Shown here: one piece after another, positions 33,942-45,311 of the stretch
How positions within the stretch are numbered: the stretch's first letter is position 1
Layout: each line of letters begins with the position of its first letter
Origin: Bog-756 sp963828385
Lineage (GTDB): Bacteria; Actinomycetota; Acidimicrobiia; Acidimicrobiales; RAAP-2
DNA length: 64,000 nt
Direction: 5' to 3'
Assembly (NCBI GenBank): GCA_963828385.1
Contig: CAWHEF010000002.1
Coordinates: forward strand, 2,356,001 to 2,420,000
The notes under the pieces: generated by a model
Databases searched by the model: none
Seen by the model: the letters and a program-made list of their open reading frames with translations, nothing else
What the model was told of the DNA's origin: nothing
Program-made: the position numbers and the translations under genes

Positions 33942-34933
33942 CAGTCCCTGAGCTCCTTGCCGGTGAGACCGATGAAGACCGTCTCGAGCGTTGGCTCGCT
34001 CACCGAGAGGTCGGCCACGGCGTAGCCGGCCCGCTCGGCACCGCTCAACACCCGGGGCAGCAGCCGGTCACTGCCCTTCACGTGGAGCTCGACTCCCCCG
34101 TCGGTAACCCGGGTGTGGGTCACGCCGGGGATCTCGGTGGCGAGGACATGGGCCAGGCGATCGGCGTCTCCCGACGCCGTCACTGTCACCACGGTGTCGG
34201 CGTCCACCTGTTGCTTGAGCACGGCCGGCGTGTCGAGGGCGAGGATCCTTCCCCTGTCCATGATCGCCACCCGGCCGCACAGCTGGTCCGCCTCCTCCAT
34301 GTAGTGCGTGGTGAGCAAGATCGTCTGTCCCTCGCCGTTGAGCTCGCGGAGGATGTCCCAGAGCGCCAGGCGGCTCTGGGGATCCAGCCCGGCCGTCGGT
34401 TCGTCGAGGAACAGGACCGAGGGTCGGTGGAACATGGCCCGCGCCACCATGAGGCGCTGAGCCATGCCGCCCGACAGGGCGTAAACCGACGCCTTCGCCC
34501 ACTTCTCGAGCTGGAACTTGGCCAGCAGCTCTGTCGCCGTCCGGCGCGATTCGGACGCCGGGATGCCGAACAGGCGGCCATGGAAGTAGAGGTTCTCCCA
34601 GACGGTGAGCTGCCGGTCGAGCGTGTTCTGCTGGCTCACGATACCGAGGATCTGCTTGGCCAGGGCGGGATGGGCGACGACGTCGATGCCGCCCACGAAC
34701 GCCCGACCCGAGGTAGGGATCACCCGGGTTGTGAGCATGCCGGCCGTGGTCGTCTTGCCGGCCCCGTTCGGGCCCAGCAACCCGAAGATCTCCCCGGGAG
34801 CGACGACCAGGTCGAGTCGGTCGACAGCGCGGAAGTCGGTGCCCTCGTAGACCTTCGTCAGTTCGGACGTGTTGATGATGGCGCCGTCAGCGGCCAGGGT
34901 CACCTGGTCGGTCGAAGACACCGCCACCGTCAT
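33941..34933 (-). CDS. ABC transporter ATP-binding protein (DrrA-like)
   Basis: Energises the adjacent permease. 330 residues: Walker A GPNGAGKTTT, signature LSGGMAQRLMVARAM, Walker B VLFLDEPTAGLDP, switch His in LTTHYMEE, then a C-terminal domain typical of drug-exporter ATPases (GGVELHVKGSDRLLPRVL). It overlaps the preceding SDR gene by four bases, which puts SDR, ATPase and permease in one transcription unit. Confidence 0.9.
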   Translation of the reverse strand: MTVAVSSTDQVTLAADGAIINTSELTKVYEGTDFRAVDRLDLVVAPGEIFGLLGPNGAGKTTTAGMLTTRVIPTSGRAFVGGIDVVAHPALAKQILGIVSQQNTLDRQLTVWENLYFHGRLFGIPASESRRTATELLAKFQLEKWAKASVYALSGGMAQRLMVARAMFHRPSVLFLDEPTAGLDPQSRLALWDILRELNGEGQTILLTTHYMEEADQLCGRVAIMDRGRILALDTPAVLKQQVDADTVVTVTASGDADRLAHVLATEIPGVTHTRVTDGGVELHVKGSDRLLPRVLSGAERAGYAVADLSVSEPTLETVFIGLTGKELRD

Positions 34934-35697
34934 TTGGGAGGCATGCGGATGCCGCCATCGAGCCGGATCACCTCGGCGTTCAGGTAGCTGTTGGTGGCGA
35001 TCTGTGCCACCAGCTCGCCGTACTCGGCGGGATCGCCGAGACGTTTGGGAAAGTTGACCGACTGCCCGAGGGCCTCGCGCTGCTCGTCGGGCAGCATGGC
35101 CAGAAGCGGCGTGTCGAACAACCCAGGGGCGATAGCCAGCACCCGGATGCCGACGACGGCCAGGTCCCGGGCGGCGGGCAGTGTCATCCCTACCACCGCC
35201 CCCTTCGACGCCGAGTAGGCCAGCTGGCCGATCTGGCCGTCGAAGGCGGCGACCGAGGCGGTGTTCACGATCACGCCGCGCTCGCCGTTGGCCTGGGGCT
35301 CGGTGGCGGCGATGGCCGAGGCCGCCTTGGTCATCACGTTGAAGGTACCGATCACGTTCAGGTTCTGGATGAACTGGAAGGGCGCCAGGTCGTGGGGCGA
35401 ACCGTCGCGGTTGATGACCCTCCCCACCCAGCCGGTCCCCGCGCAGTTGACGCAGACCCGGAGCATGCCGCCGTCGGCAGCCTGGTCCACCGCCTTCTGG
35501 CAGTCGTCCGGGTCGGTGACGTCGCCGCCGACCACATTGGCGTCGGCGCCGATCTCCTTGGCCACGGCATTGGCGCCCTCCTCGTTGCGGTCGAAGACGG
35601 TGACCCGGACGCCGAGGCCGCCGAACTTCTTGGCGGTGGCGGCGCCGAGGCCGGAGGCGCCACCGGTGACGATTGCAGAGCTTCCTTCAAGTTCCAT
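34930..35697 (-). CDS. 3-hydroxyacyl-CoA dehydrogenase type-2-like SDR
   Basis: NAD-dependent SDR of 255 residues resembling HSD17B10-type 3-hydroxyacyl-CoA dehydrogenases: cofactor loop TGGASGLGAATA, VTVFDRNEEGA, GDVTDPDD, the insertion QNLNVIGTFNVMTKAASAI, catalytic LAYSASKGAVVGM (Tyr and Lys present), and APGLFDTPLL. Likely fatty-acid or branched-chain acyl-CoA oxidation. Apparently leaderless, and followed by the coupled ABC exporter genes. Confidence 0.86.
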   Translation of the reverse strand: MELEGSSAIVTGGASGLGAATAKKFGGLGVRVTVFDRNEEGANAVAKEIGADANVVGGDVTDPDDCQKAVDQAADGGMLRVCVNCAGTGWVGRVINRDGSPHDLAPFQFIQNLNVIGTFNVMTKAASAIAATEPQANGERGVIVNTASVAAFDGQIGQLAYSASKGAVVGMTLPAARDLAVVGIRVLAIAPGLFDTPLLAMLPDEQREALGQSVNFPKRLGDPAEYGELVAQIATNSYLNAEVIRLDGGIRMPPK

Positions 35698-35703
35698 GGC
35701 TGC

Positions 35704-35709
35704 AGGTTA
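35704..35709 (-). promoter_or_regulatory. putative -10 element of leaderless SDR/ABC operon
   Basis: TAACCT on the minus strand, inside CTTCTAACCT, with six bases between it and the ATG at 35697. The ten-base context is identical to that before the acyl-CoA mutase gene, another acyl-CoA metabolism gene. Confidence 0.45.
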
Positions 35710-35747
35710 GAAGAGGCGTTCTCGGCAGCCAAACCCGGGAGTGAGCC

Positions 35748-36191
35748 TCACTGGGCGGCCGCCTCGCTCAAGGCCATGGCGTCGACCTGGTCGTTCATCC
35801 GGTCCCCGGAGTGGCCCTTCACCCACTCGAAGGACACCGGACGTGCCGGGTCGAGCGCCAGGGCGAGGAGCTCCTTCCACAGGTCCTGGTTGGCGACGGG
35901 TTTCCCCTGGCTGTTGCGCCAGCCGCGCCGCTGCCATCCCGACCACCACCGCTGCCTGAAGCAATTGACCACGTAGGTCGAATCGCTGATCACGTGGACG
36001 GGGCCTCTGACCGACTCGAGGGCGCGGACGACGGCGGTCACCTCCATGCGCTGGTTGGTGGTGAGGGGCTCGCCCCCGCTGCCCGAGGGGCCTCCCTCTA
36101 CCGCCCACGCCCATCCGCCGGGCCCGGGGTTTCCGAGACACGACCCATCGGTGTAGACGACCGTGGGAGGGGGGCCGGGGTCGCTGTGCAT
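35748..36191 (-). CDS. rnhA: ribonuclease HI
   Basis: Cleaves RNA in RNA-DNA hybrids. From ATG 36191 the protein has 147 residues and the four-acid active site: VVYTDGSCLGNPGPGGW (Asp), NQRMEVTAVVRAL (Glu), VISDSTYVVN (Asp) and VKGHSGDRMNDQVD (Asp), plus the basic WWSGWQRRGWRNSQG handle. Upstream in-frame codons give Arg-rich non-coding-like sequence, so the later ATG is preferred. Confidence 0.93.
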   Translation of the reverse strand: MHSDPGPPPTVVYTDGSCLGNPGPGGWAWAVEGGPSGSGGEPLTTNQRMEVTAVVRALESVRGPVHVISDSTYVVNCFRQRWWSGWQRRGWRNSQGKPVANQDLWKELLALALDPARPVSFEWVKGHSGDRMNDQVDAMALSEAAAQ

Positions 36192-36274
36192 GGCCACAGC
36201 ATGCCCGCGAAACTTGAGCGTCCAGCGGAGGAGGTGTCCTTTCACCGGCACCCCGGTGGTGAGACCATGGGTAG

Positions 36275-39067
<2,793 letters not shown>

Positions 39068-39109
39068 GGGCGCCTCCACCAGAACCATCACCAGCCCGTC
39101 CGGTAAACC

Positions 39110-39115
39110 TAGGCT
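39110..39115 (+). promoter_or_regulatory. putative -10 element of leaderless GNAT gene
   Basis: TAGGCT, then seven bases, then GTG 39123. Same arrangement as several other starts in this window; no clear -35. Confidence 0.35.
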
Positions 39116-39122
39116 CGTACCG

Positions 39123-39971
39123 GTGCCCGCTTCGGAACAGGACGAACAATCCGTCGCGTCGTTGGTCGAGGCACACGAGGCTGCGACATGGGCCCGTTGC
39201 GTCGAGGTGGCGGCGTCGATGCCTGGCAATCCTCTGGGTGCGGTGGTCGACCGCAGCGGACCGGTGCCGTTGGCGGCATTGACCGCCATCGACTCCGGCT
39301 CGTTCAACCGGGTGGTCGGGCTCGGGGTCGAGGCTCCAGCTCATCCCGGCGACGTCGACAGGATCATCGAGCACTACCAAGGCCTCGGTCAATCGAACTT
39401 TCGGATCGAGCTTGCCCCTGTGGCCACACCCTCCGGCGTGGTCCGGTGGCTCGAGCACGCGGGTCTGCATCCGGCGAGGGAAGCCGTGACAAAGGTGTGG
39501 CGACGACTCGAGGACCTCGATGTCAGCTCCGACGATGGCGACTTCAGCTCCGAGGACGGGGATGTACGCCGCTTGACCGCAGCGGACGTTGAAGGGGTGG
39601 CGGCGCTCAACATGCGGGCATGGGGTGCCTGGCAGTCGACGGTATCCCTCCGTCCGTGGTTCGGCGCCACCGTGGGTAAGGACGGATTTGCCCACTACGG
39701 CGCCTTCGTCGACGATCGCCTGGTCTGCACCGGGGCGCTGGTCTCCGACGGCCGACTTGCGTGGATCGGCTTCGACGCCACCCACCCGCGGCACCGATCG
39801 CGCCAACTGCGCCGATCCCTGACCCGTCGACGACTCGCCGACGCCAGGGCGGCCGGTTGCCAGATCGTGCACGCGGAAGGCAGGACCGACCGGCTAACCG
39901 GCCGGTCACGGGTGCTCGACACACTCTACGTACGGAGGCTGTTCGTCTCCGCCGATGATGGACCGCAGTGA
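39123..39971 (+). CDS. GNAT family acetyltransferase, two-domain
   Basis: About 282 residues. The N-terminal half (LGVEAPAHPGDVDRIIEHYQ, NFRIELAPVATP, WLEHAGLHPAREAVTKVWR) and the C-terminal half (VRRLTAADVEGVAALNMRAWG, AHYGAFVDDRLVCTGALV, WIGFDATHPRHRSRQLRRSL) read as tandem GNAT-like units; the acetyl-CoA loop of the second is the HRSRQLRRSL segment. The stop codon overlaps the start of the following adenylate-forming enzyme by four bases (GTGA), a strong sign of a joint function. Substrate unknown. Confidence 0.7.
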   Translation: MPASEQDEQSVASLVEAHEAATWARCVEVAASMPGNPLGAVVDRSGPVPLAALTAIDSGSFNRVVGLGVEAPAHPGDVDRIIEHYQGLGQSNFRIELAPVATPSGVVRWLEHAGLHPAREAVTKVWRRLEDLDVSSDDGDFSSEDGDVRRLTAADVEGVAALNMRAWGAWQSTVSLRPWFGATVGKDGFAHYGAFVDDRLVCTGALVSDGRLAWIGFDATHPRHRSRQLRRSLTRRRLADARAAGCQIVHAEGRTDRLTGRSRVLDTLYVRRLFVSADDGPQ

Positions 39972-41350
39972 GCGACCTGGCAGACCGAGAGTCCCGACGG
40001 GAACAGCACCGGGCCGCGGTGACCGCAGGAATCCTTGGTCACACCCGCCGCGTTCGCTGGTCGGCCGAACGGTTAGAGGCCGAGCGACGGCGCGGGCTCC
40101 GATCACTGCTGACTGTGGCCAAGGAGCGATCTCCTTTCCACGCCGATCGCCTTGCTAGGACGGACCCGGCCCACTTCAGCGTAGAGGAGCTGCCGTCGAT
40201 CCCCGCTATGACCAAGAGCGACCTGATGGCCAACTTCTCAGAGGTGGTGACCGACCGACGACTGACCTTGGATCTCGTCAACCGTCACCTTGCGAACATG
40301 GACCGCGGTGGAGACGAGTACCTTCTCGACCGCTATCGGTTGGTCGTCTCGTCGGGTTCGAGCGGCCTCCGCGGGGTGTACGTCTACGACTGGGACGAGT
40401 GGACGACGCTTGGCCTCATGGCCAGCAGGTCCCGTCTGTCGATGAGCGACGGCGCTCCCCGGCCGCCGGGATCGGCGACGGTGAACTTGCTGGGGAGTGG
40501 TACGAGCAACCTGTCGAGCGGCATGAGCTCCTTCCTCGCCGATCCGAACGACCCCTCCCTCCATCTGCCGATGGCCACGGCCGTAGGGGACCTGCTGGTG
40601 GCGCTCGAGTCATCACAACCTGTGCTCCTCCAGGCGTACCCCACCGCACTCGACCTGCTGATCCACGAAACGAGACACGATCGGCTGCACATCGGACCTC
40701 GATACGTCGAATCGGGTGGCGAACTCCTCGCCGAGCACACCCGACAGGACGTTCGCGACGTCTGGGACGTCGAGATCGACGACTGCTGGGGCCTCTCCGA
40801 GGGGATCTACGCTTTCTCCTGCCCCGCTGCAGGGGGAATGCACCTGCCTTGCGATCTCGTCATCGTGGAACCGGTCGATCTCGACGGAAAGCCCGTCCCA
40901 CCAGGTGAGCCGGCCTCCAAGGTCTACATCACCAATCTCTACAATCACACGCAACCGCTCATCCGGTTCGAAGTACCCGACGGTCTCACGCTCGTTGAGG
41001 GCCCGTGCGCCTGCGGATCCGCCCACCAGCGAATCGACTCCCTCACTGGCCGCAACGATCAAGTGTTCGAGTACCGAAACGGGGCACGTGTCTACCCCAT
41101 GGTCCTCGGCCTCGAGCTCGAAGACGAACGCGGTCTCATCGAGTACCAGGTGAGCCAGACCGAGTGTGGCATCGTCATCCGAGCGGTGATGGAGGCTTCC
41201 GCCCGTGTCGAGAGCCTCCGTGCGAGAGCGGAGATCGTGCTCGGGGCCGCCGGCCTCGCCCATCCGGAGGTCACGATCGAGCAGGTGGACCACATCGATC
41301 GACTACCTTCGGGAAAGCTCCGCCAGTTCGTCGCCGTGCCTCCGGCCTAG
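39968..41350 (+). CDS. phenylacetate-CoA ligase-like (PaaK/CapK) adenylate-forming enzyme
   Basis: ANL-superfamily enzyme that activates a carboxylate as acyl-adenylate. 460 residues: nucleotide loop VVSSGSSGLRGVYVYD, YVESGGELLAEHTRQDV, DDCWGLSEGIYAFSC, ITNLYNHTQPLIRFEVPDG, a zinc-like CACGSAHQRID, TGRNDQVFEYRNG, and a C-terminal lid ending DRLPSGKLRQF with the catalytic Lys. The lid lacks the longer tail of true PaaK. It is translationally coupled to the GNAT gene, so the pair may activate and transfer an acyl group; that is inference. Confidence 0.8.
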   Translation: MSDLADRESRREQHRAAVTAGILGHTRRVRWSAERLEAERRRGLRSLLTVAKERSPFHADRLARTDPAHFSVEELPSIPAMTKSDLMANFSEVVTDRRLTLDLVNRHLANMDRGGDEYLLDRYRLVVSSGSSGLRGVYVYDWDEWTTLGLMASRSRLSMSDGAPRPPGSATVNLLGSGTSNLSSGMSSFLADPNDPSLHLPMATAVGDLLVALESSQPVLLQAYPTALDLLIHETRHDRLHIGPRYVESGGELLAEHTRQDVRDVWDVEIDDCWGLSEGIYAFSCPAAGGMHLPCDLVIVEPVDLDGKPVPPGEPASKVYITNLYNHTQPLIRFEVPDGLTLVEGPCACGSAHQRIDSLTGRNDQVFEYRNGARVYPMVLGLELEDERGLIEYQVSQTECGIVIRAVMEASARVESLRARAEIVLGAAGLAHPEVTIEQVDHIDRLPSGKLRQFVAVPPA

Positions 41351-41410
41351 CCGGCGGACCCCTCTCCGGGTAGCCGAGCCACTCATCGCCGCCTCTCCGA
41401 GCAGGCCCCA

Positions 41411-41416
41411 TACACT
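41411..41416 (+). promoter_or_regulatory. putative -10 element of leaderless HhH-GPD gene
   Basis: TACACT, six bases, then ATG 41423. No Shine-Dalgarno sequence precedes the ATG. No convincing -35. Confidence 0.45.
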
Positions 41417-41422
41417 TCCCGT

Positions 41423-42016
41423 ATGTCCCCGAAGAGCCTCCCTCTGACCGGCGACCCGGGTGCCGACGCCCTGCTCGGTAAGGATCCTCTCGCCCTGCTG
41501 ATCGGGATGGTGCTCGATCAGCAGGTACCGCTCGAGTGGGCCTTCGCCGCGCCCCGTCAGCTCTCCGAACGGCTGGGCGGCGAGCTCGACGCGGCGGCTC
41601 TGGCCTCGATGGACCCCGAAGAGCTCGTCGCCGCCTTCAGTGAGAAGCCCGCCCTCCACCGCTTCCCCCGTTCGATGGCCGGACGGGTCCAGGCGTTGTG
41701 CGTCACCCTTGTCGACCGCTACGGAGGCGAGGCGGCCGGGCCGTGGATGGGAGTGGCGAGCGGCAAGGAGCTCCTCTCCCGGATCAAGGAACTGCCGGGA
41801 TTCGGCGATCAGAAGGCCCGGATCTTCGTCGCCTTCCTCGGCAAGCGGCTCGGGGTGCGGCCGCCGGGCTGGGAGGCCGCGTCCGCCCCGTTCGGTGATC
41901 CGGACACGTTCCTGTCGGTGGCCGACATCGACTCGCCCGAGTCGTTGGTACGGGTCCGCCGGGCGAAGCAGGAGAAGAAGGCCGCCGCCAAGTCGGTCGC
42001 TTCGAAGCGGACGTGA
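41423..42016 (+). CDS. HhH-GPD-type base excision DNA repair protein
   Basis: Helix-hairpin-helix DNA glycosylase-like protein common in actinobacteria, 197 residues. LALLIGMVLDQQVPLEWAFAAP matches the start of the HhH-GPD fold and ELLSRIKELPGFGDQKARIFVAFLGKRLG is the hairpin region (LPGFGDQKA). The Lys of bifunctional glycosylases is not obvious, so the chemistry is uncertain. The C-terminus is Lys-rich. Its stop overlaps the thiE start (GTGA). Confidence 0.85.
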   Translation: MSPKSLPLTGDPGADALLGKDPLALLIGMVLDQQVPLEWAFAAPRQLSERLGGELDAAALASMDPEELVAAFSEKPALHRFPRSMAGRVQALCVTLVDRYGGEAAGPWMGVASGKELLSRIKELPGFGDQKARIFVAFLGKRLGVRPPGWEAASAPFGDPDTFLSVADIDSPESLVRVRRAKQEKKAAAKSVASKRT

Positions 42017-42696
42017 CACCGACGACGTCCTCCCGCCTCCGATCGGATCTGGCCTCCCGGCGGCTCTACCTCTGCACCCCTGACCGCCCCGATGTGGAGG
42101 ATTTCGTGGCCGCCTGCATCGAAGGCGGCGTCGACATCGTCCAGTTGCGGGAGAAGGGCTTGGACGACGACCGGCTCGTCGAGCGCGCCCACGTGGTGCG
42201 GGCGGTGTGCCGGGAGCGCGCCGTCCCGTTCATCCTGAACGATCGGCCCGACCTGGCCCAAGCCGTCGATGCCGACGGCGTGCACGTGGGCCAGGACGAC
42301 GTGGCCCCGGCGGCGGCCCGCCGGCTGGTGGGCGCCGAGAGGATCGTCGGCCTGTCGACCCATGCCGTCCCCGAGCTGTCGGCAGCGTGTGGCAACGGAC
42401 CGACCGGGCCCGAACCGGTCGACTACCTGTCGGCGGGCCCGGTCACCGAGACGCCGACCAAGCCCGGGCGGCCCGGGACCGGACTGGGCTACGTCACCGC
42501 CGCCGTAACGGCGTCCCTGTGGCCGGTGTGGGTGACCGGCGGCGTCAGGCCCGAGACCGTGGGAGACATGATCGACGCCGGTGCCCGCCACTTCGTCGTG
42601 GTGCGATGGCTCACCGGAGCCGTCGATCCGGGCGCAAGTGCCCGGCAGCTGCGCCAGGCGATCGACGACGGCGTCGCCCGGGCCGACGCCGCCTGA
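42013..42696 (+). CDS. thiE: thiamine phosphate synthase
   Basis: Joins the pyrimidine diphosphate and thiazole phosphate of thiamin. 227 residues of TIM barrel: LYLCTPDRPDVEDFVAACI, VDIVQLREKG (pyrophosphate site), FILNDRPDLA, ADGVHVGQDD, VGLSTHA, DYLSAGPVTETPTKPGRPGTG and VWVTGGVRPETVGDMIDAGA. All landmarks are in order. Product thiamin diphosphate is the cofactor of AceE nearby. GTG 42013 overlaps the HhH-GPD stop, so the two are coupled. Confidence 0.92.
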   Translation: MTPTTSSRLRSDLASRRLYLCTPDRPDVEDFVAACIEGGVDIVQLREKGLDDDRLVERAHVVRAVCRERAVPFILNDRPDLAQAVDADGVHVGQDDVAPAAARRLVGAERIVGLSTHAVPELSAACGNGPTGPEPVDYLSAGPVTETPTKPGRPGTGLGYVTAAVTASLWPVWVTGGVRPETVGDMIDAGARHFVVVRWLTGAVDPGASARQLRQAIDDGVARADAA

Positions 42697-42717
42697 GCCG
42701 AGCATGCCCCGAGGTCG

Positions 42718-43356
42718 TCAGGACGTGACGATCCTGGCGTCGGGCGGCAGGGCCACGTCGGGGGAGGTGCCCACGTCGGAGAGGACGAGGAGGACCGACG
42801 TTTTGCCCGCCTCGACATACACCTGCGAGACGTAGGTGCCGGCGACGGTGAAGGTCAACTGAGCGGTCTGTCCCGACTCGGTCAGCGTGAACGAGTAGGT
42901 GGCGCCGGCCTGGTGGATGTTGCTCGCCTGCTTGGGGAACGAGAGGTACCGGCGGGCGGGATCGAGCGCCTTGGCACTCTGGCTGGCCTGCCGGTAGAAG
43001 GTGAGGTGCGCCGGTGGTGTGGCCGACGACGCCGATGACGTCGCCGACGTCGAGACGACGGCGCTCTGGTACTCGTATTTCCCGATCAGGTAGAGGTAGA
43101 CGCGCTTGTTCCCGCTCTGGATGTACCCGCCGAGCCGATCAGGCGACTGGTACACAAAACGCTCGGACTGATTGCCCTGCGGAGTGGACTCGGTGATGTC
43201 CTGGGTGTAGCCGGACGCGGAGAGCGTGTTGGCGATGGCCTGGTGGAGCGGCGGCGGCGATGGTGACTGGACGACACCCAGCACGGCGCCGACGGCACCG
43301 GCCACCGCCACCAGCCCGACGAGGAGCCAGCCGGTCAGGAATCGCGATTCGCTCAT
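42718..43356 (-). CDS. hypothetical single-pass membrane / exported protein
   Basis: Not recognised. ATG 43356 gives 212 residues with one N-terminal hydrophobic helix (GWLLVGLVAVAGAVGAVLGVV, about residues 9-29) and no lipobox, then an extracytoplasmic Ser/Thr/Gln-rich domain (NTLSASGYTQDITESTPQGN, HLTFYRQASQSAKALDPARR, QAGATYSFTLTESGQTAQLT). The domain looks beta-rich and resembles cell-envelope proteins of unknown role. It lies 22 bases after the acyl-CoA dehydrogenase gene on the same strand. Confidence 0.65.
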   Translation of the reverse strand: MSESRFLTGWLLVGLVAVAGAVGAVLGVVQSPSPPPLHQAIANTLSASGYTQDITESTPQGNQSERFVYQSPDRLGGYIQSGNKRVYLYLIGKYEYQSAVVSTSATSSASSATPPAHLTFYRQASQSAKALDPARRYLSFPKQASNIHQAGATYSFTLTESGQTAQLTFTVAGTYVSQVYVEAGKTSVLLVLSDVGTSPDVALPPDARIVTS

Positions 43357-43378
43357 GAACGATCGGCGTCGTTGCTGT

Positions 43379-44494
43379 TCAGATGCCGATGCGCTGGGCG
43401 AGCAGCTCTCGATGGTACGCCGGGTCACCGAGCATGAGCTCGGACGACTTCGCCCGCTTGAAGTAGAGGTGCGCCGGATGCTCCCAGGTGAAGCCGATCC
43501 CACCGTGGATCTGGATGGTCTCGGCCGCGCTGTGGAAGTAGGCCTCGGAGCAGTACGACTTGGCCAGGCTGGAGACGACCGGCAGCTCGTCGGTGTCCTC
43601 GGCGGCGGCCCACCCCGCGTAGTAGGCGGCCGACTTGGCCGACTCCACCTCCAAGAGCATGTCGGCGCACTTGTGCTTGATGGCCTGGAAGCTGCCGATT
43701 GGCCTCCCGAACTGGATCCGGGTCTTGGCGTACTCGACCGACATGTCGAGGCAGTGCTGGGCCCCGCCGACCTGCTCGGCGGCCAGCGCCACGGCGGCGA
43801 GGTCGAGCGTCTTTCCGAGCCCGGCCTCCGCCCCGCCATCGGCGCCGATCAGCCGGCCCGGTGTGTCAGCGAACTCGAGCCTGGCCTGCTTGCGCGTCTG
43901 GTCCATGGTGGCAAGCGGAGTCTTGGTGAGGCCGGAGGCGTCGCCGTCCACAGCGAAGAGCGAGAGGCCCGCTCCGGTGCGCGCCACCACGCAGATGAGG
44001 TTGGCCACGTGACCGTCGACCACGAACGACTTGTGCCCGTTCAGCTTCCACTGGTCGCCGTCGCCGGTGGCCGCGAGGGTGATGCCGTCGGCGTCCCACC
44101 GCCCGCTGTCCTCGGTGAAGGCGAGCGTGGCGATGGTCTCGCCCGAGGCGATCCCGGGGAGAAGCTCCTCTTTCGCCGTCTCGTCGTCCGAGGTGAGGAG
44201 GGCGTTCGCCCCGAGCGCCACCGTCGAGAAGAACGGTGCGCACAGAAGCGAGGCACCCATCTCCTCCAGCGCCACGATGAGCTCCACATAGGTGAAGCCG
44301 GACCCGCCGTAACTCTCGGGGATGGTGAGGGACTGGAGCCCGAGCTGGTCGGCCATCTGGGTCCACACCGCCGGGTCGTACCCGTCGGTCGTCTCCATGA
44401 GACGGCGCACCTCGGTCTCGGGCGATTTGTCGTCCAGGAACCGCCGCACCGATTTGCGAAGCTCGTCCTGCTCCTCGCTGAAGGCGAAGTTCAT
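43379..44494 (-). CDS. acyl-CoA dehydrogenase
   Basis: FAD-dependent alpha,beta-desaturation of an acyl-CoA. 371 residues with NFAFSEEQDELRKSVRRFL, YGGSGFTYVELIVALEEMGA, TLAFTEDSGRW (family form of the flavin/substrate strand), NGHKSFVVDGHVAN, EYAKTRIQFGRPIGSFQAIKHKCADM and QIHGGIGFTWEHPAHLYFKRA. It matches the shorter actinobacterial (FadE-like) type; the base usually supplied as Glu near the C-terminus is not clear. Substrate unknown. Confidence 0.87.
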   Translation of the reverse strand: MNFAFSEEQDELRKSVRRFLDDKSPETEVRRLMETTDGYDPAVWTQMADQLGLQSLTIPESYGGSGFTYVELIVALEEMGASLLCAPFFSTVALGANALLTSDDETAKEELLPGIASGETIATLAFTEDSGRWDADGITLAATGDGDQWKLNGHKSFVVDGHVANLICVVARTGAGLSLFAVDGDASGLTKTPLATMDQTRKQARLEFADTPGRLIGADGGAEAGLGKTLDLAAVALAAEQVGGAQHCLDMSVEYAKTRIQFGRPIGSFQAIKHKCADMLLEVESAKSAAYYAGWAAAEDTDELPVVSSLAKSYCSEAYFHSAAETIQIHGGIGFTWEHPAHLYFKRAKSSELMLGDPAYHRELLAQRIGI

Positions 44495-44608
44495 CCTTGC
44501 TCACTTCCTCTGCACTAGAACCCTGCTTGTCTACCAGAACGGGCTCGTACCTGACCAACGGGGTGCCCGGGCAAACTACGCTCGTACAAGGACGCTCGGG
44601 AGGTACCG

Positions 44609-45229
44609 GTGACGCCAGCCACCACCATCGACTACGAGGACGCTGCCTGTGAGGTCCATCACCTCGTGGTGGGCCCGCTCGACAACAACGTGTACGTGAT
44701 CCGCTGCCGCCAGAGCGGCGAGTCCCTCCTGGTGGACGCGGCCAACGAGCACGAGAAGCTCCTCCAGCTGTGCCAGGCCCTGAACGTCCGTCAGGTCGTC
44801 GAGACCCACGGGCACTGGGACCACATCCAGGCTGTCGAGGCGGTCCGTGACGCCGGTATCGACGTGGCCGTGACGGATGCCGACGCCGCCATGCTTCCCT
44901 CCTACGATCAGCTCCTGGAGGATCGGTCCGTCGTTACGGTCGGCAGACTTCGCATCGCCACCATCGCCACGCCCGGTCACACCCCGGGCTCGATGTGTTT
45001 CGCAGTCGGTGGCACGCCGCTCTTGTTCAGCGGGGACACGCTGTTCCCAGGCGGCCCCGGTAACACCACCTTCGACAACGCCGACTTCGCCACCATCATC
45101 GAGTCCATCGACACCCGCATCTTCGCCGACTTCGGGCCGGACACCCTCGTCCTGCCCGGCCACGGGATGGCCACCACCGTCGGCTCCGAGTCCCCCCACC
45201 TCGACGAGTGGGTGGCCCGGGGCTGGTAG
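44609..45229 (+). CDS. MBL-fold metallo-hydrolase (glyoxalase II-like)
   Basis: Two-metal hydrolase of the metallo-beta-lactamase fold, 206 residues: metal motif VETHGHWDHIQAV (HxHxDH), ATPGHTPGSMCF (His), LLFSGDTLFPGGPG (Asp) and LVLPGHG (His). It resembles hydroxyacylglutathione hydrolase; in actinobacteria a mycothiol thioester is a plausible substrate. GTG 44609 is preceded by GGGAGG. Divergent from the acyl-CoA dehydrogenase. Confidence 0.86.
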   Translation: MTPATTIDYEDAACEVHHLVVGPLDNNVYVIRCRQSGESLLVDAANEHEKLLQLCQALNVRQVVETHGHWDHIQAVEAVRDAGIDVAVTDADAAMLPSYDQLLEDRSVVTVGRLRIATIATPGHTPGSMCFAVGGTPLLFSGDTLFPGGPGNTTFDNADFATIIESIDTRIFADFGPDTLVLPGHGMATTVGSESPHLDEWVARGW

Positions 45230-45245
45230 GACCACCACAGGCTGG

Positions 45246-45300
45246 CGCTGCCCGGTCGCCGCTGCCCGGTCGGCGCTGCTCACCTGGCGCTGCCCGGTCG
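45246..45300. repeat. three copies of a 13-bp repeat between convergent genes
   Basis: CGCTGCCCGGTCG occurs at 45246, 45260 and 45288, with degenerate copies around, in the 82-base gap between the MBL gene and the debranching enzyme gene. It contains no hairpin strong enough to call a terminator. Confidence 0.6.
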
Positions 45301-45311
45301 GTGCTGCTCGA

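Noticed and set aside
33054..34933. DrrAB-like exporter as a sign of a natural-product cluster.
   Set aside because: No biosynthetic genes surround it; it is coupled to a fatty-acid-type SDR and the ATPase/permease type is common in actinobacteria.
42718..43839. A 373-codon minus-strand frame extending upstream of the hypothetical membrane protein.
   Set aside because: The first 160 codons overlap the acyl-CoA dehydrogenase in another frame and are Ser/Arg/Pro noise; the real start is the ATG at 43356 before a hydrophobic helix.
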